Counted from the first letter of the stretch, positions 35,602 through 44,010 are shown. The stretch: DNA of 64,000 bases from Actinomycetes bacterium (GCA_025356335.1 JANXUF010000115.1:1-64000); one strand, 5' to 3'. The notes: a model not told the origin generated them from the sequence alone. A program made the numbers and translations.

Positions 35602-37109
35602 TGCTGAGACTCCAAGATCTCGCGGGCAACGACTCGATCGTCGAACGCACCCACGGACGTTCCGATGGTTTGCGTCGCCTCATGGCCCTTTCCAGCGATG
35701 ACGACGACATCACCTTCTCCTGCCAGGGCGAAGGCTTCCTCGATTGCCAAACGCCGGTCGACCTGGGTACGGACTCGTTGGCGCAACGAAAAGGGAACAC
35801 CAGCGACGGCGGCCTCGATGATACTCATCGGGTCTTCCGTGCGCGGGTTGTCAGACGTCACAATCGTCAGGTCAGCGAGTCGGGCGGCGGTTTCGCCCAT
35901 CGGCGCGCGTTTGTGGGCGTCGCGATCGCCACCGCATCCGAACACGACGATCACGCGCTTCGAACCGGCGACCTCTCGAGCTGAGGCCAAGGCGACAGCG
36001 AGCCCGTCCGGCGTATGCGCGTAGTCGACGACGACGCTGAACGACTGGCCGGCTTCGATGGATTCGAAGCGGCCTGGAACCGGTGCCGTCTTCGCCAATC
36101 CGGCAACGATCGTGTCGACGTCGATGTCAAGGGCACACGCCGTCGTCGCCGCCGCCAGACTGTTCTCGACGTTGAACCGCGCCCCGATCGGGACGGTCAC
36201 GCGATGATCCATCCACGTATAGGAGTGACTCGATGCGCTCACCTCGACGTCGGCCAATTGCGCAGCTGAATACCCGATCATCCTGATCGGCTGGGCATCG
36301 ACCAGCAACCGACCGTGGACGTCATCGACATTGGCGATGCCGACCGCCGACAACGATGGTTCGAAGAGCAATGCCTTGGCGGCGAAATAGCGCTCCTGAG
36401 TTTCGTGGAGGTCGAGATGATCATGACCGAGGTTGGTGAAGACTGCAGCGGCGAAGTGGCAGCCGTTGACGCGATGCAAAGCAAGCGCGTGCGACGAGAC
36501 CTCCATCATCACCGACTGCTTTCCGTTGTCTGCCAGTGATCGAAGACGTCGCTGCAGATCCGTCGATTCTGGTGTGGTCCTGGCGGCACCGATGGTGCCG
36601 ATCACACCTGCTGGGCGACCTGCTTCGTTGAAGATCGCAGCCAGCAGGTGTGTCGTGGTCGTCTTGCCGTTGGTGCCGGTCACGCCCACCACGGTGAGCT
36701 CGTCGCACGGATGGCGGAAGAGAGAAGCAGCGAAATAGCCCATCGCCGTGCGAACGTCTTGAACGACGATCTGCGTGACGGAGCTCTGCGTTTCGGGGTT
36801 CTGCGTTTCGGGGTTCTGCGTTTCGGTGTTCTGCGAGAGGGGAATGTCGAGGAGTCGCTCGACGAGCAATGCACGCGCCCCGGCAGCGACGGCGACGACG
36901 GCGAAATCATGCCCGTCGACACGCCCGCCTGGAACACAGCAGAAGAGTGAACCGGGCACGACATCACGTGAGTCATGGGTGATCGAGGTGATGACCACCT
37001 CGGTCGAACCGTGGACGCGCCGCGGGTGCCCACCGCGCAGGCGCAGCAGAATGTCCCCCAACGGTTCGCTGACCGCTCGGTCGACTGTGCCTGTCACTTC
37101 TTCGGACAC
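35598..37109 (-). CDS. murE: UDP-N-acetylmuramoyl-tripeptide synthetase MurE (meso-diaminopimelate type)
   Basis: MurE of 503 residues starts at 37109, 16 bases inside the ftsI end. It adds the third stem residue to UDP-MurNAc-L-Ala-D-Glu. The ATP loop is VVGVTGTNGKTTTTHLLAAI. Other motifs are TNLGHDHLDLHETQERYFAAK, VDYAHTPDGLAVAL, and VVFGCGGDRDAHKRAPMGE. The substrate signature SDNPRTEDP marks the diaminopimelate type. An odd insert, ETQNPETQNPETQ, near residues 95-108, comes from a 15-bp tandem repeat on the edge of the first domain. No murF follows, so MurF must be encoded elsewhere. Confidence 0.97.
   Translation of the reverse strand: MSEEVTGTVDRAVSEPLGDILLRLRGGHPRRVHGSTEVVITSITHDSRDVVPGSLFCCVPGGRVDGHDFAVVAVAAGARALLVERLLDIPLSQNTETQNPETQNPETQSSVTQIVVQDVRTAMGYFAASLFRHPCDELTVVGVTGTNGKTTTTHLLAAIFNEAGRPAGVIGTIGAARTTPESTDLQRRLRSLADNGKQSVMMEVSSHALALHRVNGCHFAAAVFTNLGHDHLDLHETQERYFAAKALLFEPSLSAVGIANVDDVHGRLLVDAQPIRMIGYSAAQLADVEVSASSHSYTWMDHRVTVPIGARFNVENSLAAATTACALDIDVDTIVAGLAKTAPVPGRFESIEAGQSFSVVVDYAHTPDGLAVALASAREVAGSKRVIVVFGCGGDRDAHKRAPMGETAARLADLTIVTSDNPRTEDPMSIIEAAVAGVPFSLRQRVRTQVDRRLAIEEAFALAGEGDVVVIAGKGHEATQTIGTSVGAFDDRVVAREILESQQ
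36784..36828. repeat. 15-bp tandem repeat inside murE
   Basis: Three units near TTCTGCGTTTCGGGG, the first and last each with one change, encode ETQNP repeats in the N-terminal domain of MurE. The period keeps the frame. Confidence 0.8.
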
Positions 37110-39433
37110 CCACCGTCTGGTGTCGGCGGGGCGATCTGCTCCTGGCTGATCACCGTCTGCGCAAGTGAAGCGAAGACCGGCGAAGCGACCGAGCCACCGA
37201 AGTGAGCGCCGCCGGCCGGCGGGTCGTCGATCGTCACGAGGATCGTGAACTGCGGTGCTTCCGCCGGGAAGAAGCCGACGAACGAAGCCATGTAGTGGTG
37301 AAGGCCCTGGGCGTCCAGATAGGTTCCGTTCGGCTGCGCCTTGTAACCGGTTCCGGTCTTACCCGCGATCGTGTAGCCGGTGACCTTCGATGCGCTGGCT
37401 GTGCCGTCGCAGATGACGTCGCGCATCATCGAGTTCATTTGCTTTGCCGTCTCTGGCGTGACGACTTCGTGGGTCTCCGACGGTGGCGTCGGGGTTTGTA
37501 CCCCTTTACTGTCGATGATCGAGCCGACGAGTCGCGGGGCTACGTAGACGCCATCGTTGGCAATGGTATTGACGGAACCGATGAGTTGGATGGCAGTGAC
37601 AGCGAAGCCTTGACCGTACGGGATCGTCCAACGCTGGTCGCCCTTCCACTGGGCGTTGGGAATGAGAATCCCGGAGGCCTCGTCAGGAAAGCCGAGTGAA
37701 GACGGTGTGCCCATCCCGAAGTCGCGCATGTACCGCTCCTGGACATCGGAGCTGGCAGCGCCTGTCCCCAGGGTCTGGGAGATCATGATCGTTCCGATGT
37801 TGTCAGATTTCGCCAGGATCTTACGGACGGTCATCGTTTCGATCCCGTGAGCTTCTGCGGCGCACAGCGCTCGCGCCTTGTTGTAGAAGATCTTGCATCC
37901 CGGCACCTGAAATGTCTTGTCCGGAGTGACCGTTCCCTCGTTGACGGCAGCAGAGACCGTCATGACCTTGGCGACAGAGCCCGGTTCGAAGGAGTCGACG
38001 GCGGCAATATTCGCCGACGTGACTTCGACGTTGCCGGTGTCTGCGTTCCGGCGCACGCTCGCAATTGCATACAGATCGCCGGTGTGGCTGTCCTCGATGA
38101 TCGCCGTCGCCCCTCGGGCGCCGATCGCTGTCACCTGGGTGGCGAGCGCCTGTTCGGCGGCGTACTGCAGCGAGCGGTCGATGGTCAGCACCAGATCGTC
38201 GCCCGAGACCGGTTGCTTGGTGACGACGCGACTGCCGGCAATGGCGATGCCGCCCTGGCTCCCATCGCTCTGCAATGTGCCAGCGCCCGGAACACCCTGC
38301 AGTGCAGACTGGAACTGCAATTCGAGACCGCTGGTCCCTTCCCCATCGACATTGACCCTACCGATGACTTCCTTGCCGATGTCGCCGGCAGGCGTTTCGC
38401 GCCGCTGCTCGTAATACCAGCCGATGCCCTTCAGGGCGAGCTGTTTGATCGCTGTTGCCTTGTCGTCGTCGACCTGGCGGGCGACGTACACGAATCCCTT
38501 GGTGCTCGCCAGATCTTGGGCGAGCAACTGCTCCGCTGCAGCGCTGTAGCCAAGGATCGTCGCCAGTTTCTGGGCGGCATCGTTCGGGTCGGTGACATTC
38601 TGCGGGTTGGCGTAGAACGTTGCTGCCGGCAACGACAACGCCGCCGCCGTGGCGTCGCGGAAGAAGACCTCCCCTCGAGCTGCGGGGAAGTCGATCTGCT
38701 TGGTGCGCTGCTTGTCGCCGATGGCGACGTATTCCTTGGCATCCGCTGTCTGCAGCATGATCACCCGCGTGAGGATCAGGCCGAAAACGAGCCCGATGAC
38801 GACCAGCAGTGCCAGCAACCGTCGGCGCGGCAGGCCTGCACGCCAGACCGACGGCATGATCTCCGGATTGAGTTTCCTGGCCCGGCGAGCGAGTGGGCGT
38901 GCCCGCCGTCTGCGCAATTCGTGCTCCGGCCGAAGCCGATGGCCGTCACTGCGGCGGTCGAGGTCGATACGACCGCGTTGCGGCGTGCCGGCGCCGACAC
39001 GAGGGTCCGGCCGAGCGCTGCGCGCCGCTGGTCTGCGAGCCTCGACCATTCCGGAACCCTTGACTCGGATCGGCGAAGCCTGTTTGTCGGCGACGCGCTG
39101 GTTGCCGGCGACGCGCTGGTTGCCGGCGACGCGCTGGTTGCCGGCCACGCGCTGGTTGCCGGCCACGCGCTGGTTGCCGGCCACGCGCTGGTTTCCGGCC
39201 ACGCGCTGGTTTCCCGGTACGCGCATGTCGTCCTTGTGCTGGCGGTGCGTTGACGTGCGGGGTTGCTGATCGAGAGGCCCGGCAACGCGCGGGTTGTGAC
39301 GAGCCGGTCGTGTCGGCTGTTGCCGCGAGCGGTTGTCGGACACTCCGCCAACGGGTCGCGCTGCAGACTTCCTGGTGGCGGCCAGGCGCGGGGCTGCGAG
39401 ATCGGCGCGCTGTTCCAACGGTCGACGGTTCAT
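37094..39433 (-). CDS. ftsI: Septal penicillin-binding protein FtsI (PBP2b/PBP3 type)
   Basis: FtsI of 779 residues, from ATG 39433 overlapping the ftsL stop (TGATG). It crosslinks septal peptidoglycan. A very long basic cytoplasmic tail of about 210 residues precedes the single membrane segment (RRLLALLVVIGLVFGLILTR). The tail contains eight RVAGNQ-type repeats. The periplasmic dimerisation domain follows. The transpeptidase has the SxxK motif in SFEPGSVAKVMT, the SxN motif in AKSDNIGTIM, and the KTG motif in TIAGKTGTGYKAQ. The frame extends upstream 30 codons but that overlaps ftsL. In most actinobacteria the tail is shorter and without this repeat. Confidence 0.96.
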   Translation of the reverse strand: MNRRPLEQRADLAAPRLAATRKSAARPVGGVSDNRSRQQPTRPARHNPRVAGPLDQQPRTSTHRQHKDDMRVPGNQRVAGNQRVAGNQRVAGNQRVAGNQRVAGNQRVAGNQRVADKQASPIRVKGSGMVEARRPAARSARPDPRVGAGTPQRGRIDLDRRSDGHRLRPEHELRRRRARPLARRARKLNPEIMPSVWRAGLPRRRLLALLVVIGLVFGLILTRVIMLQTADAKEYVAIGDKQRTKQIDFPAARGEVFFRDATAAALSLPAATFYANPQNVTDPNDAAQKLATILGYSAAAEQLLAQDLASTKGFVYVARQVDDDKATAIKQLALKGIGWYYEQRRETPAGDIGKEVIGRVNVDGEGTSGLELQFQSALQGVPGAGTLQSDGSQGGIAIAGSRVVTKQPVSGDDLVLTIDRSLQYAAEQALATQVTAIGARGATAIIEDSHTGDLYAIASVRRNADTGNVEVTSANIAAVDSFEPGSVAKVMTVSAAVNEGTVTPDKTFQVPGCKIFYNKARALCAAEAHGIETMTVRKILAKSDNIGTIMISQTLGTGAASSDVQERYMRDFGMGTPSSLGFPDEASGILIPNAQWKGDQRWTIPYGQGFAVTAIQLIGSVNTIANDGVYVAPRLVGSIIDSKGVQTPTPPSETHEVVTPETAKQMNSMMRDVICDGTASASKVTGYTIAGKTGTGYKAQPNGTYLDAQGLHHYMASFVGFFPAEAPQFTILVTIDDPPAGGAHFGGSVASPVFASLAQTVISQEQIAPPTPDGGCPKK
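39084..39227. repeat. Eight 18-bp tandem repeats in the ftsI tail
   Basis: Eight units close to TTGCCGGCGACGCGCTGG, with single changes in some copies and more in the end copies. On the minus strand they encode RVAGNQ six times, flanked by RVPGNQ and RVADKQ. The length is a multiple of three, so copy-number change would not break ftsI. Confidence 0.92.
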
Positions 39434-39978
39434 CAGCCTGCCTCTGCGTTCGTCACCTGTTTGATTCGTTTGTGTTCTGCGAGCGGGTCGTTGGCGTCGA
39501 TGCTGTTGTTGCTCAAACCCCACTCCCCGAAAGCTGCGGTCGCCTCGGCAACAGCGTCGGCGTCGGTGGCGACCGCCTTCTGCGGAGTTCCCTGTGACAT
39601 CCCGAGTTGCTTCGCTTCGGCGGAAATGACGTCAGGCGACGACAGCCTGGCATTCTCCTTTCGCAGGGTGTCGAAACGGTCGCGGGCAATCTCGATCTCC
39701 CTGTTGATGCGCTCGACTCCGATCTGGCGTTCTGCCAGTTGCACTTGGAAGACGGTGATACACAGGAGCGTGAGGAAGAGTGCCGAGAAGACGACGGTGC
39801 CGACCCTGATGGCCCGCTTTCGAGGCGGCACGACGCGCAACGGTGGCCGCACGCGTTCCAGCGGCACATCGTTGGTCGATGCTGAAACGGTGCGGATGAA
39901 CTCGGCTTCGGCGTGCGCGCCGGCGCGGATCTCATCGCGGATGCTGTCCTCTTTGAGCCGCAGGATCGGCAATGCCAT
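39433..39978 (-). CDS. ftsL: FtsL-like septum protein
   Basis: This is a 181-residue bitopic membrane protein between rsmH and ftsI, the position of ftsL. A cytoplasmic part of about 55 residues is followed by one membrane segment (VGTVVFSALFLTLLCITVFQ) and a coiled coil (AERQIGVERINREIEIARDR, then FDTLRKENARL). It is expected to pair with FtsB and FtsQ and to activate FtsWI. Sequence conservation in this family is low, so the call rests on topology and place. The start is 3 bases after the rsmH stop. Confidence 0.85.
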   Translation of the reverse strand: MALPILRLKEDSIRDEIRAGAHAEAEFIRTVSASTNDVPLERVRPPLRVVPPRKRAIRVGTVVFSALFLTLLCITVFQVQLAERQIGVERINREIEIARDRFDTLRKENARLSSPDVISAEAKQLGMSQGTPQKAVATDADAVAEATAAFGEWGLSNNSIDANDPLAEHKRIKQVTNAEAG

Positions 39979-39981
39979 GAG

Positions 39982-40956
39982 TTAGCTCCCCGCCATCTGC
40001 GAACGCACCGCGAGCTTTTCGACGACGCGCATGCGCGCCGACTCCGCCCGTGGATTCGTCTCGATCTCTGTCTGCTTCGGTGTGATCGAGCCCTGTTTGA
40101 CGAGGCGAACCGTCTTGATCGCCCCGCAGACGCACGGCAACGCAGGAGGACACACACATCCGCCCGTTGCCGCCTGCCGGAAGCGATCCTTGACGATGCG
40201 GTCCTCGCCGGAATGGTAGGCCATCGCCAACACACGCCCGCCGACAGCGGTGTGCTCGATCGCCGCGTCGAGAGCGATCGGCAGGACGTCGAGTTCACGG
40301 TTCACGGCGATGCGCAATGCCTGGAACGTTCGCTTCGCGGGATGACCACCGGTCCGTCGTGCCGGTGCCGGAATGGCGTCACGAACGATCGCCGCCAACT
40401 GCGTCGTCGATTCGATCGGCCGCATCGCCACGATCGCCCTGGCGATCCGGCCGGCGAACCGTTCATCGGCGTAGTCGCGCAACATGTGGGCGATGTCGCC
40501 CATCGTCGCCTCGTTGACGATGTCGGCAGCGGATTGTCCGTGCGTCGGATCCATCCGCATATCGAGCGGACCGTCGTTGCGGTACGAAAAGCCGCGCTCC
40601 GCCCGGTCGAGTTGCGGCGAGGAGACACCGAGATCGAAGAGCACGCCGCTCAACCCCTCGGGAGCAAGTGCATGAATCGTCGGATCGGACATGATCTGTC
40701 CGAGGAAATCGAAACGCGTGTGACGAAAGATCACCCTGTCGCCGAAGCGGGCAAGGTTGTCAGCTGCCGCCTCCAGCGCCGACGTGTCCTGGTCCAACCC
40801 GAGGATGCGCACATCCGGCCGGGCATCGAGGATCAACGCCGAGTGGCCACCGCCGCCCACTGTGGCGTCGACGAACAGTCCGGCAGGAACATCAGCAAGC
40901 AGCGCCACGACTTCGTGTCCCATCACGGGTTGATGCCGGAAGGGGATCGACGTCAT
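39982..40956 (-). CDS. rsmH: 16S rRNA (cytosine1402-N4)-methyltransferase RsmH
   Basis: RsmH (MraW) of 324 residues from ATG 40956. It methylates N4 of C1402 in the 16S rRNA P site using SAM. Motifs: HQPVMGHEVVALLADVPAG, the SAM loop DATVGGGGHSALIL, FDLGVSSPQLDRAERGFSYR, DGPLDMRMDPT, and RTGGHPAKRTFQALRIAVN with AYHSGEDRIVK. It is second in the dcw cluster after mraZ, with a 313-base gap holding a small repeat-rich reading frame. Confidence 0.97.
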   Translation of the reverse strand: MTSIPFRHQPVMGHEVVALLADVPAGLFVDATVGGGGHSALILDARPDVRILGLDQDTSALEAAADNLARFGDRVIFRHTRFDFLGQIMSDPTIHALAPEGLSGVLFDLGVSSPQLDRAERGFSYRNDGPLDMRMDPTHGQSAADIVNEATMGDIAHMLRDYADERFAGRIARAIVAMRPIESTTQLAAIVRDAIPAPARRTGGHPAKRTFQALRIAVNRELDVLPIALDAAIEHTAVGGRVLAMAYHSGEDRIVKDRFRQAATGGCVCPPALPCVCGAIKTVRLVKQGSITPKQTEIETNPRAESARMRVVEKLAVRSQMAGS

Positions 40957-41108
40957 TGTGGGGCTTCCGGGATCGGCGTCGTGCCCCGCCCATCTGCAGT
41001 CCTCCGGCGAACGGTTGTTGCCGGGATGTCTCCCCGGTCAACGAGACGGAAGCGGGCGGAGTTGGGCTGTCCATCTTGTACGCCGGAAGACTGCATATGG
41101 GCGGAACG

Positions 41109-41273
41109 TCACGAATTTCTCCTCGGGTCCTCCTTTCCGTTCGCTCGGGTGTGCTGCACCTTCGTGCGGTCGGCTGTGTGGTGAGCTGGGCGCTCGTTTA
41201 CGACATCGTTCACGACGTCGTTCATGACATCGTTCATGACATCGTTCACGACGTCGGTCATGACGTCGTTCAT
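41109..41273 (-). CDS. Small repeat-rich reading frame coupled to mraZ (54 residues)
   Basis: ATG 41273 overlaps the mraZ stop as ATGA, the same arrangement as several true gene pairs in this cluster. The first 27 residues are a repeat of NDVM/NDVV units made by the 12-bp tandem repeat. The second half is hydrophilic and basic and ends DPRRNS. Nothing is recognised. It may be a chance frame on a repeat, or a remnant created when the repeat grew at the end of mraZ. Confidence 0.3.
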   Translation of the reverse strand: MNDVMTDVVNDVMNDVMNDVVNDVVNERPAHHTADRTKVQHTRANGKEDPRRNS

Positions 41274-41279
41274 GACGTC
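41196..41279. repeat. Seven 12-bp tandem repeats at the end of mraZ
   Basis: Seven units close to GTTCATGACGTC run without gaps, with changes at three positions. They overlap the last codons and stop of mraZ and extend into the mraZ-rsmH gap. Each unit includes TGACGT or a close variant, so the block is also rich in short palindromes. Confidence 0.9.
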
Positions 41280-41701
41280 GACGCGCTGACGGCTGCTGCC
41301 TTGATACGGGCGCTGCCGACGGCGTTCTGTTCGTCGTAGACCGCCGCGTTCCAGATCTCGGCTCGGTCGAAGGAGCCGGCGACGACGACGGAGGTCGCCA
41401 GTTCCAGGCCGGCGAACTCCCGAAGCTCCTTGTCGATGGTGATGCGTCCTTGGGCGTCGACGCTGACCTCGATGGCATTGGCGGCGACGGACCGCTGCTC
41501 CGCCTTCGTCATCTCGCCTCGTTTGACTTTTTCCAACATCTCGTATGCCACCTCCTCGAACGTCGCTGCGGGCAACACGTCGATGCAGCCCTCTTCACCG
41601 AAGGACAGGTAGCAACGGGGTTCGAACTGTGAGCGAAAGTTGGACGGCAACGCCAAGCGACCTTTGGGGTCCAATTGACGCTCATGCCGACCGACGAACA
41701 C
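41270..41701 (-). CDS. mraZ: Transcriptional regulator MraZ
   Basis: MraZ of 143 residues from GTG 41701, with AGAAGAGGA 7 bases upstream. Two SpoVT/AbrB-type halves: FVGRHERQLDPKGRLALPSN near the start, and VSVDAQGRITIDKELREFA near residues 83-101. MraZ forms rings and binds direct repeats upstream of its own operon, and represses or activates the dcw cluster depending on species. It is the first gene of the cluster. The frame is open upstream to 41815, but the family begins at 41701. The last residues lie in the 12-bp repeat block. Confidence 0.95.
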   Translation of the reverse strand: MFVGRHERQLDPKGRLALPSNFRSQFEPRCYLSFGEEGCIDVLPAATFEEVAYEMLEKVKRGEMTKAEQRSVAANAIEVSVDAQGRITIDKELREFAGLELATSVVVAGSFDRAEIWNAAVYDEQNAVGSARIKAAAVSASTS

Positions 41702-41785
41702 GGTTGGTCCTCTTCTCGTAGTCCTGCCATTCGTGGTGTGCAGGGATGGACCGCCAAAACGCTCCGCTGCACCCCTCGACGCACC

Positions 41786-41815
41786 ACTATGCCCCCCGAC
41801 ACCCCCCTCTGTCAA
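41786..41815 (-). promoter_or_regulatory. Probable dcw/mraZ promoter with G-run direct repeats
   Basis: Minus strand: TTGACA at 41815-41810 and CATAGT at 41791-41786, 18 bases apart. The spacer carries GGGGGG twice at a 10-base period, and a further GGGGG run lies upstream at 41823-41827. MraZ is known to bind G-rich direct repeats with about 10-base spacing, so these runs are likely operator units. Transcription would begin near 41779, leaving a leader of about 78 bases. Confidence 0.6.
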
Positions 41816-41945
41816 CCATTATCCCCCTATTCTCACCTCAACCACTGTTGAGATCCCGTTTTCGGGCGCGACACATCCCACGACAACGTCACTCAGAGTC
41901 CGTCAGAGCGCGCCACAACGAGCCGTTGCACCGCGCTCCGGCGAG

Positions 41946-42242
41946 TCAGTTGTCGAATGGCAGCAACGGGTGGATCTGCGGCGGAACGGCGAGATGCTCG
42001 CCGGCGATCATCAACGCCTTGGCGATGTGCGGTGTGCCCATGTGGGTGTCGAGCGCCGCCTCGTTGTCCCACATCTCGATCGTGATGAATGTCTGCGGAT
42101 CGACCTTGGACATGTACAGGTCATACGACACGCACCCCGGCTCGGCGCGGGTCGGCTCGACGAGCGCTTGCAGCGCGTCCGAGACGATCGTCTCCGATCC
42201 GGGCTTGGCAACGAGAATCGCAACGACATTGATCTCCGGCAT
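41946..42242 (-). CDS. Antibiotic biosynthesis monooxygenase (ABM) fold protein
   Basis: This is a 98-residue protein from ATG 42242, with an AGGGGG ribosome-binding site. The ABM ferredoxin-like fold is seen in INVVAILVAKPGSETIVSDA, then EPGCVSYDLYMSKVDP and FITIEMWDNEAALDTHMGTP. Family members are small dimers that act as cofactor-free quinol oxygenases or in heme or signal turnover. The substrate cannot be read from sequence. It stands alone, upstream of the dcw cluster. Confidence 0.88.
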   Translation of the reverse strand: MPEINVVAILVAKPGSETIVSDALQALVEPTRAEPGCVSYDLYMSKVDPQTFITIEMWDNEAALDTHMGTPHIAKALMIAGEHLAVPPQIHPLLPFDN

Positions 42243-42398
42243 ATGAATCCCCCTCAGGAAAGCGTGGGCCAACGGTAGCCCGATCGCCCGATGCCGAAAC
42301 ACGCCTCGTCGTTGCCGTCTCCGAGTCGCTGTCGGCAGAAGTCGCAGTACCCACTACCGCAGCCGACAGCGACTCGCTCCGTCCGCGCTGCAAGCGGC

Positions 42399-43103
42399 TC
42401 AGGTCCCGGTGAGCGCCGCGAACATCGCTTCGACGACTGCAGAGGCCGGCGCGTCGATGGTCGCAACCGGACGCAGGACGGCCACCGTCGGTTTCGGTTC
42501 GCGGAGCACGTGCAGCAACGCCGACGGGTCGTAGTGCCGATAGGCGACGCATTGGAACCTGGCGACGTCGCGCGTGCGGCGCTGGCTGATGCCGACGAGC
42601 TTGGCCCCTGCGCTGCAGACCTCGCCGGGACCGAGGCCGTCGAAGCAGATGAGGCGCGACCACGCGGTCGTCAACAGTGCCCCACGGTGGATCGACAGGT
42701 CGGCGACACCGAGTGCGCCGAGCGCTGCGGACCATACCTCGCCCACCCACCACATCGCCCTGGCGACGTCGTCGTGCCAAAGTGGATCGCCTCGGGAGAC
42801 GACAAGATCGATCCACACCGAGTCCTCCGGAGCAAGCCACACCGATCCCCCTCCCGACCGTCGGGTGGCAATCTCGACGCCCGCCGCTACGGCCGTGGAC
42901 TCGTCAGCGAGCTCCAACGACTGCGTCGATCCGAACACGACGGCCGAACCGGCAACGTTCATGACGAACATCGTCCGGCCGTTGTCCGTCGAAGGGACGA
43001 ACGCGTGCAGCTCGGCGGCCGTACCTGCGCAGCCCGTCAAGCGCCACGACGCCGGCGGGACAGGAGCTTTCGGCGACGCAGCCTCATCAGGTCCCGGCGT
43101 CAC
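42399..43103 (-). CDS. Biotin/lipoate A/B protein ligase family protein
   Basis: The protein has 234 residues from GTG 43103, overlapping the HNH gene stop as GTGA. The LplA-type core is visible: VAGSAVVFGSTQ, EIATRRSGGGSVWLAPEDSV with the RRxGGG ligand loop, and GAKLVGISQRRT with the Lys that contacts the adenylate. It lacks the C-terminal accessory domain of long LplA enzymes. It may transfer lipoate or octanoate, or act in a related acyl transfer. Coupling to an HNH protein is odd and gives no clue to substrate. Confidence 0.85.
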   Translation of the reverse strand: MTPGPDEAASPKAPVPPASWRLTGCAGTAAELHAFVPSTDNGRTMFVMNVAGSAVVFGSTQSLELADESTAVAAGVEIATRRSGGGSVWLAPEDSVWIDLVVSRGDPLWHDDVARAMWWVGEVWSAALGALGVADLSIHRGALLTTAWSRLICFDGLGPGEVCSAGAKLVGISQRRTRDVARFQCVAYRHYDPSALLHVLREPKPTVAVLRPVATIDAPASAVVEAMFAALTGT

Positions 43104-43597
43104 GAGGCCTTCGGCAGATATTGCTTCCAGTCGTCCGGAACGTGTCCGACGGCAAAAGTGATCCACGCCGTCTCACGTGGAGCGCGGGCCGGACGGTACA
43201 GGCGCATGCTCGCCTCCTCCGGCGTGCGGTCGCGCTTGCGGAGATTGCAGGGACGGCAGGCGGCGGCGACGTTGTCCCAGATGTGTTGGCCACCGCGGCT
43301 GCGCGGGAAGATGTGGTCGATGGAATCGGCATGCCCGCCGCAGTACTGGCAACGGTGCTCGTCGCGGCTGAACACCGCCCGGCGCGACAATGCCGTGTCG
43401 CGTTGGTACGGGACCTTGACGATGTACCGGAGGCGGATGACCGTCGGCGAGGGGATGGAGATCGATGCGGAGTGCAGCGTCGTGCCGTCGTCGTGCATCA
43501 GATCTGCCTTCTCGCAGAGCACCAGACAGGCGGCTCGGCGTGAGGAAACGATGGACAGTGGCTCGTATGTCGCATTGAGAACGAGGGCGCTGCTCAT
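43100..43597 (-). CDS. HNH endonuclease family protein
   Basis: The protein has 165 residues from ATG 43597, with AGAGGTG 6 bases upstream; a GTG three codons earlier is possible. The N-terminal part (ALVLNATYEPLSIVSSRRAA) is typical of a widespread bacterial HNH family. The HNH site reads CQYCGGHADSIDHIFPRSRG, then GQHIWDNVAAACRPCNLRK with four metal Cys. The biological role of this family is not settled; it is core-like in actinobacteria rather than mobile. It overlaps the lipoate-ligase-like gene. Confidence 0.9.
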   Translation of the reverse strand: MSSALVLNATYEPLSIVSSRRAACLVLCEKADLMHDDGTTLHSASISIPSPTVIRLRYIVKVPYQRDTALSRRAVFSRDEHRCQYCGGHADSIDHIFPRSRGGQHIWDNVAAACRPCNLRKRDRTPEEASMRLYRPARAPRETAWITFAVGHVPDDWKQYLPKAS

Positions 43598-43736
43598 CGG
43601 GGTCACCTCTACCGATCGATCGGCAGGCGGGCGGACGGTCTGCGCCGGCCCACGGGTCTCGTGACCGCAGTCGTGGGTCTCCGGAGCTCGGCCGGTGGTG
43701 TCGACATCGCCGGACCCACAGGTCTGGAGGATGGCG

Positions 43737-43994
43737 TCATCGGCCTGCCCGGTCCCACATGCGAACCCATTGTAAATAGTTCACCACGTCGGCACCCAAC
43801 GGTTGTGCATCGGCGTCACCGTACTGTGTCTGCAGCCGGAATCCGAGGTAGTCGGCTGGGGGAATCGGCAGGAATGGTGGCCGATGCCACCAACCATCGG
43901 GTGCCATCCTGGTCAACTGACGCACAGCGGTGAGCCACAGACTCGGCCGAGCGGCGACGGCGAAGGTCGGTCGCATCAGACTGGAGAGCTTCAT
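43737..43994 (-). CDS. Small conserved protein of unknown function
   Basis: The gene gives 85 residues from ATG 43994, just downstream of the acyl-CoA dehydrogenase stop (16 bases). It has the striking stretch GWWHRPPFLPIPPADYLGFR, then LQTQYGD and VVNYLQWVRMWDR. I believe this pattern recurs in small actinobacterial proteins, but no function is known to me. Its place suggests co-transcription with the dehydrogenase. Confidence 0.7.
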   Translation of the reverse strand: MKLSSLMRPTFAVAARPSLWLTAVRQLTRMAPDGWWHRPPFLPIPPADYLGFRLQTQYGDADAQPLGADVVNYLQWVRMWDRAGR

Positions 43995-44010
43995 CGGTAG
44001 AGCATCGGCG

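Noticed and set aside
39084..39227. Regular repeats as a CRISPR array
   Set aside because: The 18-bp units are adjacent with no spacers and encode a peptide repeat in ftsI.
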